Below, piece after piece: positions 25,312 through 33,842 of a DNA stretch of 64,000 nt. Numbering within the stretch: the stretch's first letter is position 1; each line of letters begins with the position of its first letter. The notes beneath the pieces are model-generated. The model saw nothing but the letters and a program-made list of their open reading frames with translations. It was not told the DNA's origin and did not search any database. Both the position numbers and the translations under genes were made by a program. The DNA comes from ChocPot-Mid sp043804925 (GTDB lineage Bacteria > Bacteroidota > Ignavibacteria > Kapaibacteriales > UBA2268): assembly GCA_043804925.1 (NCBI GenBank), contig JAZDIP010000037.1, positions 12,462-76,461 on the forward strand. Reading direction: 5' to 3'.

Positions 25312-26799
25312 ATGAAACAAATCATGAATAATAATTTCAAAAAAGAACTGCAAATTGCTTTAAAAATATTACAAAAAAATATTGATAAAGAAATAAGTAA
25401 AGTTATCAAAAACAAAAATTTAAAAAAAACTGAAACTTTAATTTTTAAATATATTATAAAAGAATTTGAATATGAATATAAGAAGCCCATTATTAAAAAC
25501 TCTAATTATGGATTTTATTTAAAAGAAGATAACGACAAATTCAGATTCAAAATTAATGATCAAGAACTATGGAAATCTGTTGAATTTAAAACTGTTTATG
25601 ATTTATTATTGAAAAATGAAAACAATAAATTAACTGATATGGTTAAAATTGAAAAACATTTCATTGTAAGAAATTTTATTAGTGATTATATTAATATAAA
25701 AACAAATAATTATATTATAGACAAAAATGAACGGATCAATTTAATATCTTCTTACATAAAAAAAATATTAAATCAGAGTATAAAGCATTATATTAAACTT
25801 GAACTTAAAGGAATTGAAGTCGATAATATTCATAAATTTTCGATAGATAAAAAATCGCATTTCTCTTTTCGTAGAGTTACCAAGCAAGATTTAGAGGTTG
25901 AATGTGATGCTTATGCATTTATTAATGGTACTGCAAAACCGTATATTATTACTGAATATTGTCATTGGGCTGTACCTACAACAATTTTTGAAATTCTTAT
26001 GTTTACAAACAAAAGAGACAACTTAATATCCGAAACATTAAAATCAATTTCAATACTAAGACTATTTAAAACAGCAGGTGTTATTGTTATTAGTAATGTG
26101 GAGAGTTCAGAACTTAATTCTAAAAGTACAATAAATTATAGACTCTTATCTAAAAATCGAGAATTTATTTCAACTCTCGGAGATTACAAAGTTGATATTT
26201 TTAATCGCAATGAATTTATCAAATTTTGGAAAAAATTAGTACAAATATTACCTGAGAGTATTTATGATGACAATAATTATAAAAATGAACCGCTGAGTAT
26301 TGCTTATAGAGCATACTTAGATGCTCTACTACAAAATAGTTCTGTAGAAAAAAGGATTACTGATGCAGTTATGGGATTGGAATCCTTGTACCTTAATGGT
26401 CAAGGTGAATTAAAATTTAGATTATCTAATTATGTTTCTTTAGTATTTAGTCATCTAGGCTTTGATTCAAAAAGGGCTTCCCAAATCATTAATCTTGGTT
26501 ATGACTTGAGGTCTTCTTATGTTCATGGTAACAGTAATATTGTAAATTATACCAAAAAAATCAAAAAACTTGGGTTGTCTATTATGGAATTTCAATTAAT
26601 AATATATGATTTTTTGAGATTGTCAATAATAATAGTTCTTTTACTTGAAATTGAAAAAGATGATTTTCTCAATCTTATTGATTTAGCGTTAATTGATAAA
26701 AACTCTAATATTGAATTAAGAAGGAAAATCTCATCAATTTCATCATATTTGCATTTTACTGTTCTGTCAGTTGTTACACCTGACAGCAAAACCAGCTAA
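25312..26799 (+). CDS. Apea-like HEPN-domain protein
   Basis: A 495-residue, very AT-rich gene. Its C-terminal third (about 340-440) matches the Apea-like HEPN domain: VEKRITDAVMGLESLYL, ELKFRLSNYVSLVF, then YDLRSSYVHG with the R-x4-H ribonuclease motif (R400, H405). HEPN proteins with this motif cut RNA in anti-phage and toxin systems. The first ~330 residues are a helical, Lys/Asn/Ile-rich region with a short strand-rich centre (LEVECDAYAFING, YIITEYCH) that I do not recognise; it may sense infection or bind nucleic acid. With the HNH gene and methyltransferase relic it forms a probable defence island. Codon use (A/T everywhere) differs from neighbours and suggests transfer. Confidence 0.72.
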   Translation: MKQIMNNNFKKELQIALKILQKNIDKEISKVIKNKNLKKTETLIFKYIIKEFEYEYKKPIIKNSNYGFYLKEDNDKFRFKINDQELWKSVEFKTVYDLLLKNENNKLTDMVKIEKHFIVRNFISDYINIKTNNYIIDKNERINLISSYIKKILNQSIKHYIKLELKGIEVDNIHKFSIDKKSHFSFRRVTKQDLEVECDAYAFINGTAKPYIITEYCHWAVPTTIFEILMFTNKRDNLISETLKSISILRLFKTAGVIVISNVESSELNSKSTINYRLLSKNREFISTLGDYKVDIFNRNEFIKFWKKLVQILPESIYDDNNYKNEPLSIAYRAYLDALLQNSSVEKRITDAVMGLESLYLNGQGELKFRLSNYVSLVFSHLGFDSKRASQIINLGYDLRSSYVHGNSNIVNYTKKIKKLGLSIMEFQLIIYDFLRLSIIIVLLLEIEKDDFLNLIDLALIDKNSNIELRRKISSISSYLHFTVLSVVTPDSKTS

Positions 26800-26837
26800 A
26801 TCCAATAATCAGCAAAAATCTGCACTGCTCTTTTTCT

Positions 26838-26859
26838 CCCTCCCCGTGAACGGGGAGGG
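26838..26859. repeat. GC-rich palindrome
   Basis: A hairpin with 9-bp arms (ccctccccg / cggggaggg) and a tgaa loop, followed by tcggggtggggtt. It is another widespread short repeat and stands out in this AT-rich genome. It lies 38 bp after the HEPN gene and could also act as a terminator, though no T-run follows. Confidence 0.75.
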
Positions 26860-26918
26860 TCGGGGTGGGGTTGCCTTTGCGTCTTCGCTTCTCTGCGTGA
26901 AATAATATAATTCCTTAA

Positions 26919-27064
26919 CCACGTAGTGGAGTCACCTTTGTAGAAAAAGACACCCAACAACGCTCAAAGCCACGTAGTGGCGACATATTTCATGCCACAG
27001 CTACGCTGTTCAAACCCTTATTGTTACACGTTTTCTACAAAGATACCACAGCTACGCTGTTAAA
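26919..27064. repeat. REP-like cluster with inverted TTTGTAGAA tails
   Basis: The palindrome ccacgtagtgg occurs at 26919-26929 and 26970-26980. A ccacagctacgctgtt unit occurs near 26995 and 27046. A cctttgtagaaaaa tail near 26935 is inverted relative to gttttctacaaaga near 27030. The TTTGTAGAA tail is shared with the REP-like elements around the transposase at 32414, so the set may be mobilised by it. Confidence 0.7.
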
Positions 27065-27183
27065 AAAACAACGAAATCCAATAATCAGCAAAAATCAGCT
27101 AAATCATTTCAATCAGCTTAATCAGTGGTTCAGACATTTGCCTTTCGTTTTCGCGTTTCACCTTTTCACGTTTCCCAAAAATT

Positions 27184-27310
27184 CAGACTTCTGTCTTCAG
27201 ACTTCTTTCTTCCGTCCTTCTGTCCTTCTATCCTTCTGTCCTTCTGTCTTTCGGTCTTTCCGTCTTTCCGTCTTTCGGTCTTCCGTCCTTCCGTCAGCCG
27301 TCTGCTGTCT
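27184..27310 (+). repeat. Pyrimidine-rich hepta/octamer array
   Basis: Seventeen consecutive units. Five are 7-mers (cagactt, ctgtctt, cagactt, ctttctt, ccgtcct), eight are 8-mers around tctgtcct/tccgtctt, and four are 7-mers (ccgtcct, tccgtca, gccgtct, gctgtct). The shared core is (c/t)nGTC(c/t)T. It lies 11 bp from the 3' end of the next minus-strand gene. Open frames crossing it on the plus strand are repeat artefacts. Confidence 0.8.
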
Positions 27311-27321
27311 ACCTTTCTCCC

Positions 27322-27915
27322 TTACTTCGGTACATTTCCCTCGTAACTTTTATTTCTCATTTTTTGAAGCTCGTCCAACGATTTGCTTTTGCATCCTCTT
27401 TCGGTTGTGCCGATTCTAAGTTCCCATGTGCCGTCGGTTCTTGGTGTCCAGATGATTTGCTCATATTTTAAATTATCAGGGATTCTGATACTGGTAAGAG
27501 ATGGATTACCAACGATAAACAGTTGACAAAGCTTTTCGAATTTTACGCCGACTCTGTCATCTTTCTTGCGTAATGTTAAGTTGTAGCCGTTGCCGTATGA
27601 TTCGTACATGATATAAGTATCGTCAGGGTCAACACCTTCGTATATGAAATTGGCAGTCTTGCCATTTTCAACAAACTGTGGTACTCCAAGTTCACTGAAT
27701 GTGATAATTACATCGGGATTTGAAACTTCCGAAAATCCTGCAATTGGTCCCGAACCGTCATCAGGGATGACCACACTTTTTGAAGTACGAATATCATAGT
27801 CATTTTTTGATTGTTCAATTTCAGCGACAACATCTTTGTCACGCTGAGTTCTGTAATTTTGGCAGCCCATTAGAACTATAAGAAATACTGTTGATAAAAA
27901 AATAATCTGTTTCAT
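27322..27915 (-). CDS. Hypothetical lipoprotein
   Basis: A 197-residue lipoprotein: signal segment 1-17 with lipobox LMGC (Cys18). The mature protein has an acidic N-terminal part (KDVVAEIEQSKNDYD) and a probable beta-rich body (VIITFSELGVPQFVENGKTANFIYEGVDPDDTYIMYESYGNGYNLTLRK). Its late Cys residues (near 129 and 175) might form a disulfide. I do not recognise the family. It lies 76 bp downstream of the heptose kinase gene on the same strand, so co-transcription is possible. Its 3' end abuts the pyrimidine-rich repeat array. Confidence 0.75.
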   Translation of the reverse strand: MKQIIFLSTVFLIVLMGCQNYRTQRDKDVVAEIEQSKNDYDIRTSKSVVIPDDGSGPIAGFSEVSNPDVIITFSELGVPQFVENGKTANFIYEGVDPDDTYIMYESYGNGYNLTLRKKDDRVGVKFEKLCQLFIVGNPSLTSIRIPDNLKYEQIIWTPRTDGTWELRIGTTERGCKSKSLDELQKMRNKSYEGNVPK

Positions 27916-27991
27916 GTTTTCTCCTGTATGATAATAATAAATATTTTATTCTTAATATATTCTTACAGATTGTTGGAAACATATCTGAAAT

Positions 27992-28999
27992 TTATACAAA
28001 AACTTTATTCAAATAAAGATTGTTACTTTTCTTAATTGTGTTAACGAGCAATTTTTCTGTTATAGGCACTATGCCGGGCAGTTCGCAAACAGCACCTGAG
28101 GCATAATTTGCAAGCATTGCCGCTTCGGAAGAATTTGCTTCACCTGCTATGGCGGTAGCTAATGTAGCTATCGCAGTATCACCCGCACCCGAAACATCTG
28201 CTATATGCCGCGCTATAGTAGGAACATGCCAGATATCGCCGTTCGAATCGAACAGCATCATACCTTTGGCTCCTAAGGTTAATAAAAGATTTTTCGGAAC
28301 CAGTCTTTCCATTAACTTTTTACCTGCGGACAACAAATCTTCTGTTGTGCTAATTTCCATTAACAAGGCAGTTGAAGCTTCTTTCTTGTTCGGCTTAAAA
28401 AAAGTTACATTCTTAAATGCAAAGAAATTATCGAATTTTGGGTCAACATAAACCGGAATATTTGTCGTATTTGCATAAGTTATAACTTTCTCAATAAGAT
28501 ATTCGGATATTGTTCCTTTGTTATAATCTCCAAAAATAATTCCGGCTAAGTTTTTTTCCGATTTTAATGTAGATAAAATTGATTCTTCGGCTTCTCCTGT
28601 TATACAAGTTCTAACTTCCCTGTCCAAACGTACAATATGTTGATTATTCCCGATTATTCTTGTCTTAACGGTCGTTGGTCTTTCTTTATCCCGGAAAAGC
28701 CCCTTGGGGTCAATACCTGATTCATTGGCTATAGCGATAAATTTATCACCGGACAAATCATTCCCGATGAGTCCGAACAATATCGGATTCAAGCCAAGTG
28801 ATTTCAAATTGTTTGCTACATTAGCCGCACCTCCGAGATGGTATGATTCGTTTTCAACATCAACGACAGGTACGGGTGCCTCAGGTGATATTCGAGAAAC
28901 AGCACCCCAAAAAAAACGGTCGAGCATAACATCTCCGACAACGGCTATTGTCTTGCCCTGTGCTTTTGATAATATTGATTGTAATAACTCTATTGTCAT
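27992..28999 (-). CDS. rfaE1: D-glycero-beta-D-manno-heptose-7-phosphate kinase
   Basis: A 335-residue PfkB/ribokinase-family sugar kinase. The opening (KTIAVVGDVMLDRFFWGAVSRISPEAPVPVV) and HLGGAANVANNLKSLG are the RfaE1/HldE kinase signature. The C-terminal DVSGAGDTA motif (near residue 270) carries the catalytic Asp and anion hole. It phosphorylates heptose 7-phosphate at C1 for ADP-heptose and LPS inner core synthesis. The adenylyltransferase domain that is fused in E. coli HldE is absent, so a separate rfaE2 must exist elsewhere. It is divergent from the ECF sigma factor gene. The 230-bp spacer (29000-29229) is AT-rich and must hold both promoters, but I cannot assign boxes. Confidence 0.92.
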   Translation of the reverse strand: MTIELLQSILSKAQGKTIAVVGDVMLDRFFWGAVSRISPEAPVPVVDVENESYHLGGAANVANNLKSLGLNPILFGLIGNDLSGDKFIAIANESGIDPKGLFRDKERPTTVKTRIIGNNQHIVRLDREVRTCITGEAEESILSTLKSEKNLAGIIFGDYNKGTISEYLIEKVITYANTTNIPVYVDPKFDNFFAFKNVTFFKPNKKEASTALLMEISTTEDLLSAGKKLMERLVPKNLLLTLGAKGMMLFDSNGDIWHVPTIARHIADVSGAGDTAIATLATAIAGEANSSEAAMLANYASGAVCELPGIVPITEKLLVNTIKKSNNLYLNKVFV

Positions 29000-29229
29000 T
29001 ATTTAATATCCATTTTATACTTTGATAAAAAACAAATTTAATTAAAAATTCGGATTTAATATAATTGATTATGGTAATTAACTTTAACGGTCTTTAAAAC
29101 TTTTTTGTTCTTTTTGGAAATCAAATCAAAAGTAAATGATATTATTCAATAAAAATATTTTTCTTATATGTGACCAATTTCCCTTATTTTGACACTTACT
29201 GTTAAATTTTATTCGCGGATAATAAATAA

Positions 29230-29799
29230 ATGAATCAGAAGGAAAAGCAGGAGAAGTTCATGGAATTGCTCAAGCCCATAATGGGACGGCTCGAAAGGTA
29301 TGCCCTTGCAATAACGATGAACAGGGATGAAGCTAAGGATGTCGTTGGCGAAACGGTAATGCTTGCATGGGAAAATTTCGATAAATTGAAATCTGATGAT
29401 GCTTTTCTAAGTTTCCTGTTCACAATTGCAAGCAGGGTATATAGTAAAAGGCAGAGAGTGTTCTTTAAATTCAGGGTAAATAAAGTTCAGGATGTAGATG
29501 AGCTTTATTGCAGAACACTCGCTCCTGATGTATCAACTGATGTCGGAATATTATATAAGGCATTGGAAAAATTACCGGCAAAGCAAAAGGAAGCGATTAT
29601 ACTATATGAAATAATGGGTTTTTCCATTAAGGAAATAAGCAGTATTCAGGATTCTAATGAATCAAGCGTTAAAATGCGGCTTGTTAGAGCTAGGCAGAAA
29701 ATTGCAGAACTTTTAGGAGTTAAAGATTACGGATTACGAAATAACAAAGCTTTAAAAATTAATGAACTTTCTAATGTGAAAGGGCAGGAAAATGAATAA
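29230..29799 (+). CDS. ECF-type RNA polymerase sigma factor
   Basis: A 189-residue sigma-70 family protein of ECF layout. Region 2 (about 15-85) contains LERYALAITMNRDEAKDVVGETVMLAWENFDKL, the polymerase-binding and -10 recognition helices. Region 4 (about 110-165) contains LPAKQKEAIILYEIMGFSIKEISSIQDSNESSVKMRLVRARQKI, the -35 helix-turn-helix. The last ~25 residues are an unusual tail, partly coded by a duplicated gattacg heptamer (29725-29738). The gene overlaps the next one by 8 bp, the usual arrangement for a sigma factor and its membrane-bound regulator. It may direct expression of that pair. Confidence 0.92.
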   Translation: MNQKEKQEKFMELLKPIMGRLERYALAITMNRDEAKDVVGETVMLAWENFDKLKSDDAFLSFLFTIASRVYSKRQRVFFKFRVNKVQDVDELYCRTLAPDVSTDVGILYKALEKLPAKQKEAIILYEIMGFSIKEISSIQDSNESSVKMRLVRARQKIAELLGVKDYGLRNNKALKINELSNVKGQENE

Positions 29800-32176
29800 C
29801 AATAACAACTTAGATAAATATTTTTTACAGGCAAGAAAAGCGGAGAATCCACAGAGCTTTTTTTCGGATGATGAAATCCGGAGCATCACCGAAAAAGGAT
29901 ATCATGGCGGGAGTACAAATCCACTAAGCAATATTTTGAAAATACTAAAAAGGAATAAAATAATGACAGCAACATCGTTAATAATAGTCGGCTCTATTCT
30001 TTGGTTCTCGTTCACGAACACCGGAGAGCAAAATAGTTACGAATCAGGAATTACGAACCACAGGAAAGAAGACTCAAAAACAAATACAGGAATAATAGCA
30101 AATACTGATAATTTAAGTGAGCGGACAATTACGGGAATGACAGAAGAAAACACCAAGTCCGAAAACTACGGCTTGTCGAAGAACATTATTCAAATACCAA
30201 TAATAATATTATCGGAAAAAGAATTGAACAAAATAGGAATATGTGAGAGTGGTGGTGGATATAGTTTTGTATCGTACAAAATAGTATCGAATGACGGCTC
30301 AATAGTACCCGAATTAAATACTATAGACACTTTCGGACTTAAAAAAGTAACTGATGAGTTTTTTGCTGTACCGGATATTGCCGATTTAGTTCCAACAGGA
30401 ATAATTTCCAATTATATGAACCACGAAGGGAATCGTGCAATTATATCACAAGCTTTTGAAAATACTCCGTATATGCTTGGAGATGCAATTGAGGAATTAC
30501 AATTTGAACTATTTCGTTTTCTGGACACAGTCGCAATATATAGAAACAAGGGTATCCGTGATAAGGATTATTTAAAAATCAATACTGATAATTTCCCTTT
30601 AGTCAAAAGTTTACTTCCGGTTTATTTACATGCCGGCGATAAAAATACCGGTTCGGATATACTGGTTTGGTACCTGCCAAATAAAGCATTCATTGAAAGA
30701 TTGCCGGAAAGATATAAAAAGCCAATATTAGAAAATAAACGAACAAAGGAGTTGGTTGAGTACAGTTTTAAAGAGTCATACGAAAAGAAAAAGAAAGAAG
30801 AGAAAACAATATTCAGGGCAAAGTTTAATGACCCACAAAAATCTTATTGGAAAGAACTTATTTACAATACACAAACAAAACAAGTAGAAGGAATTCCCCA
30901 GACACATGATGATAAAGTAAAAAACATCGGTAATGTTCAATTGACTGTAGGCGAGCTGAAAAAAATCATGAATAATCTTCATTTTGAATTGGAACAATTT
31001 AAACCACCGTCAATTGATATATTACGATATGAAAATAATACTGATAAATTTAATGCGAACCTTTACCAGACAATTGAAAGAGCAAAGAAATCGGATGATA
31101 TTGATAATTATATAGCAAAAATTCAACTCTATGGATATATTGCAAAATTGATTGCCTATGACATTCAAGGTATCGAAGAAATAAAATTGAATGATGAGGA
31201 ATTGAAAAAAGTTAATGTATTTAAGGATAGCTCAGGGTATTATGCTTTAAGAGATTTTAAGTATGATATTGAACATGATACTATTCCTGAACGTCAGTTA
31301 ATTCTGTCCTCATTGCCTCAAAAGAAAGTTTTTACGAAATATGGACCTACTAAAAAAGAATTGGCAGAAAATGGCTGGGATACCACGATTACGATAGGTT
31401 ATTATAGAAAAAAAATTGAAATGAAGCGAACAAAATATAGTGAAGAAATTTTGAAATACCAAGGTTGGAATATCAATGAAACATTAAATATTCAACCTTC
31501 TGCCATCTCAAATATTGAGGTTATTGAAATTCAATCAAGGAAAAATACACAACCTCTAAAAATTGCATCAACTATCGTTTTTAATAATTCACCAGCCTTA
31601 ATTAATGCCGATTCTTTGTTCAATTCATTTAAGGAATCATCAATATACAATTTAATTCCAATTAAAATTGGGTACTACAATTTATGGGTGGAAGATACCA
31701 TTAAAAGTATTCAAACCGAATATACTCTCTGGTATGTATTGAACGAAGACCTTGTTAATGCACTACCCGAAAGATACAGAGAGTCATTGCGTAAAGAACT
31801 GGAATTGATAGCAGGTATTGAAGATGGAACAATATCAGCAGAAGAGGCATGCAATGCGATAAAAGGGAAAGAATCATATCTCGATTTATGCCGATATGAA
31901 TCGGATGCTATCAAAGATTTGAAGGTTTATCCAAATCCGAATACTTCTAATGAAGTAAAATTGCAATTTAAATTGTCTAAGAGATGCAGCATCAGAATAG
32001 ATGTCCATGAATTGTCGGGACGGCTTATCAGTAATGTTGGGAATATACCCTGTGCCCCGGGAGAGCAAAACCTGATTTTAGAATTCAGGAGATTTATTCC
32101 ATCATCGGGAGTATATTTAATCTCTATTACAACAAGCACAGGCGAGCAGGTGGTAAGAAGGTTTATAGTGGAATGA
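29792..32176 (+). CDS. Single-pass membrane protein with C-terminal T9SS domain, likely partner of the ECF sigma factor
   Basis: A 794-residue protein with a short cytoplasmic N-terminus (1-55, helical; LDKYFLQARKAENPQSFFSDDEI), one membrane helix (57-75), and a long extracytoplasmic part. The start overlaps the sigma gene, and N-terminus, helix and placement fit an anti-sigma factor, though no zinc-binding or classic anti-sigma motif is visible. The outer part contains two similar segments (W-YLPNKAFIERLPERYKKPI near 290 and WYVLNEDLVNALPERYRESL near 650), so it may be an internal duplication. Residues ~709-794 form a type A T9SS domain (KVYPNPN, ELSGRLI, SSGVYLISI, RRFIVE). A sorting domain on a protein without a cleavable signal is odd. 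Confidence 0.8.
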   Translation: MNNNNNLDKYFLQARKAENPQSFFSDDEIRSITEKGYHGGSTNPLSNILKILKRNKIMTATSLIIVGSILWFSFTNTGEQNSYESGITNHRKEDSKTNTGIIANTDNLSERTITGMTEENTKSENYGLSKNIIQIPIIILSEKELNKIGICESGGGYSFVSYKIVSNDGSIVPELNTIDTFGLKKVTDEFFAVPDIADLVPTGIISNYMNHEGNRAIISQAFENTPYMLGDAIEELQFELFRFLDTVAIYRNKGIRDKDYLKINTDNFPLVKSLLPVYLHAGDKNTGSDILVWYLPNKAFIERLPERYKKPILENKRTKELVEYSFKESYEKKKKEEKTIFRAKFNDPQKSYWKELIYNTQTKQVEGIPQTHDDKVKNIGNVQLTVGELKKIMNNLHFELEQFKPPSIDILRYENNTDKFNANLYQTIERAKKSDDIDNYIAKIQLYGYIAKLIAYDIQGIEEIKLNDEELKKVNVFKDSSGYYALRDFKYDIEHDTIPERQLILSSLPQKKVFTKYGPTKKELAENGWDTTITIGYYRKKIEMKRTKYSEEILKYQGWNINETLNIQPSAISNIEVIEIQSRKNTQPLKIASTIVFNNSPALINADSLFNSFKESSIYNLIPIKIGYYNLWVEDTIKSIQTEYTLWYVLNEDLVNALPERYRESLRKELELIAGIEDGTISAEEACNAIKGKESYLDLCRYESDAIKDLKVYPNPNTSNEVKLQFKLSKRCSIRIDVHELSGRLISNVGNIPCAPGEQNLILEFRRFIPSSGVYLISITTSTGEQVVRRFIVE

Positions 32177-32191
32177 TGAAGAATTTATAAA

Positions 32192-32228
32192 GTAGGACAG
32201 ACACATAGTCTGTCCTACTGATTTTTTT
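32192..32228 (+). terminator. Terminator-like hairpin after the sigma/partner operon
   Basis: An 11-bp stem (gtaggacagac, 32192-32202; complement 32208-32218) with an acata loop, then a run of seven T at 32222-32228. A second smaller hairpin (aacagac/gtctgtt) with a T-run follows near 32236-32260. The first resembles a common dispersed palindrome, so both origins are possible. Confidence 0.65.
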
Positions 32229-32280
32229 GGCATTAAACAGACGAGGGTGTCTGTTCTTTTTTAGAATAAATGTCTTTAAT

Positions 32281-32401
32281 TGCTCCGTAAGAGCAACCTA
32301 TTTGTAGAATAATCATATATCGCATTTATATTACGCTCCATAGGAGCGTCCCGTTTGTAGAATAATCATATATCGCATTTATATTACGCTCCATAGGAGC
32401 G
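32281..32401. repeat. REP-like elements, transposase-proximal left set
   Basis: Two exact 48-bp direct copies (32301-32348 and 32354-32401) each begin with TTTGTAGAA and end in the hairpin cgctcc-ata-ggagcg. A related hairpin tgctc-cgtaa-gagca precedes them at 32281-32295. They lie just beyond the 3' end of the RAYT gene, as expected for REP sequences mobilised by it. Confidence 0.88.
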
Positions 32402-32413
32402 ACGTATGTGTAG

Positions 32414-32875
32414 CTATTCAATCCATTCAAACAAATATTGAACATCATATTCAATTTCAAATTTTTTTAGAAATTCGATATATTCTTCTCTAAATGTTTT
32501 CTTCCTGTGATGTTGTTCTTGATTCAAAATATATTTTATCACATCATCAATCTGGCTTTTCGAATACGAAAAAGCACCATACCCGGTTTGCCAATGAAAT
32601 TTACCCTTGAACCAATTATTATCATTAATATATTTGGAAGAACCGGCTTTTATATCCCTTACCAAATCTGAGATGGATATTGAAGGATTTAATCCAATAA
32701 GAATATGAGTGTGGTCAGGCATTATGTAAATTGATAATAATTTATTTTCACGGTTTTGAATTATACCTGTTATGTACTTTTGCAATTCCTCACGATGCTC
32801 GCCTGGTATGAGATATTGTTTGTTTTTTACAGTAAAAACAATTTGTAAATAAATTTGTGTATATGTATTTGGCAT
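32414..32875 (-). CDS. REP-associated tyrosine (Y1/IS200-like) transposase
   Basis: A 153-residue single-strand DNA transposase of the Y1/HUH family. The HUH motif is H55-T-H57 in YIMPDHTHILIGL, and the nucleophile Tyr is probably Y115 in DVIKYILNQEQHH. Both are intact, and the length is complete. No tnpB accompanies it, and on both sides lie REP-like hairpins with a shared TTTGTAGAA/TTCTACAAA tail instead of simple IS ends, so it is best called a RAYT, a domesticated transposase that spreads REP elements. Related elements at 26919-27064 support recent or past activity in this genome. Confidence 0.9.
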   Translation of the reverse strand: MPNTYTQIYLQIVFTVKNKQYLIPGEHREELQKYITGIIQNRENKLLSIYIMPDHTHILIGLNPSISISDLVRDIKAGSSKYINDNNWFKGKFHWQTGYGAFSYSKSQIDDVIKYILNQEQHHRKKTFREEYIEFLKKFEIEYDVQYLFEWIE

Positions 32876-32898
32876 ATTTACTGTCCTACAATTAGTAC

Positions 32899-32962
32899 GC
32901 TCCTACGGAGCTTTATTGTTAATATTAATTTATTTTCTACAAACAGTGCGTTCCTACGGAAC
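32899..32962. repeat. REP-like elements, right set
   Basis: Two hairpins, gctcc-tac-ggagc (32899-32911) and gttcc-tac-ggaac (32950-32962), are joined by a segment with TTTTCTACAAA. This is the inverse of the left-side tail, so the transposase gene is bracketed by REP-like units in opposite orientation. Confidence 0.85.
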
Positions 32963-33002
32963 TATTCAAATCATCCATCATTATTTTTCAAAAATCAATT
33001 TC

Positions 33003-33797
33003 TTATTTATTCATATTTTTAGTTTGATTCCACCATTGAATTAATTCATCATTCAACTGCTTGTTTATTTTTGGACAATCATATAAAAAGTCAGAATAAA
33101 TAATAGCTTTTTTCTCTTTGTATAATTGAATAAAAATAGCAGCATAGCCACCCATTTCTGCAAAATCTTCAAATGGTATATACGAAGAATATATGCTGAC
33201 TAAGCACTTACAACGTGTTTGTGAATTGAGAATTGAAATCAAAGTATCAATGTCTGATGTTTTTACCCAGTTATTTGGAAATTCATCATTAAACGTAACA
33301 AAATCATATTTTTCATATCCGTTATACATACATAATTCTTCAGTTAATAATGTAATTGGTATAAACATTGATGGAGATGGCAATATATTATTACCTTCTT
33401 TAATTATTTCATTATAAAATGAATCAATAAAATCGGAATCATCAATAGAAAAGCACCATTCATCATTCACCTTTATTTTCTCATCAAGAATTTTAAAATT
33501 TATTATAGAATCATCCAACAGCTTTAAAGTTAGCCAATATTCAGGAATGAAGTCACAAAGACCTTTTGGCTGTGCGGTATTGAATTTATTAATTATAGCT
33601 TTTTTTTGATATTTATTAAGAAAAAAGCCAATGCCATTTAAATCATATTGTTTGTATTCATCTAAAATTATGTTTATTGATTTCACAGAATCAATATTGA
33701 AGTCCATTCGTTCGTGAATTGGATTGAAAGTCTGGCAAACCGAAATCGAATTTGTAATCAAAATTAAAATTAATATCTTATCTAAACTAATATTCAT
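33003..33797 (-). CDS. Hypothetical exported protein
   Basis: A 264-residue protein with an N-terminal hydrophobic signal (about 5-22; ILILILITNSISVCQT). The ISVC context is a weak lipobox, so a soluble periplasmic fate is as likely. The rest has mixed alpha/beta character with several Cys and many aromatic and acidic residues (EYWLTLKLLDDSIINFKILDEKI). No family is recognised. Its ATG lies inside the first unit of a heptamer array, so the start context comes from the repeat. It is between the REP/RAYT cluster and metG, on the same strand as both. Confidence 0.65.
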   Translation of the reverse strand: MNISLDKILILILITNSISVCQTFNPIHERMDFNIDSVKSINIILDEYKQYDLNGIGFFLNKYQKKAIINKFNTAQPKGLCDFIPEYWLTLKLLDDSIINFKILDEKIKVNDEWCFSIDDSDFIDSFYNEIIKEGNNILPSPSMFIPITLLTEELCMYNGYEKYDFVTFNDEFPNNWVKTSDIDTLISILNSQTRCKCLVSIYSSYIPFEDFAEMGGYAAIFIQLYKEKKAIIYSDFLYDCPKINKQLNDELIQWWNQTKNMNK

Positions 33798-33836
33798 TCT
33801 ACATTCTACATTTTACATTCTACATTTTACATTTTA
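33795..33836 (-). repeat. Heptanucleotide array overlapping a start codon
   Basis: Six units in one phase on the plus strand: cattcta, cattcta, catttta, cattcta, catttta, catttta. The first unit's CAT (33795-33797) is the start codon of the minus-strand gene at 33003. The array fills the gap up to the metG stop. Confidence 0.92.
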
Positions 33837-33842
33837 CAATAG

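Noticed and set aside
27021..27419. Plus-strand open frames of 132 and 73 codons near 27.0-27.4 kb
   Set aside because: They cross the pyrimidine-rich repeat array and REP-like elements, give Ser/Phe/Pro-rich low-complexity protein, and run into a real minus-strand lipoprotein gene.
32414..32875. Complete IS200/IS605 insertion sequence
   Set aside because: No tnpB and no single pair of subterminal hairpin ends; multiple REP-like units on both sides fit a RAYT better.
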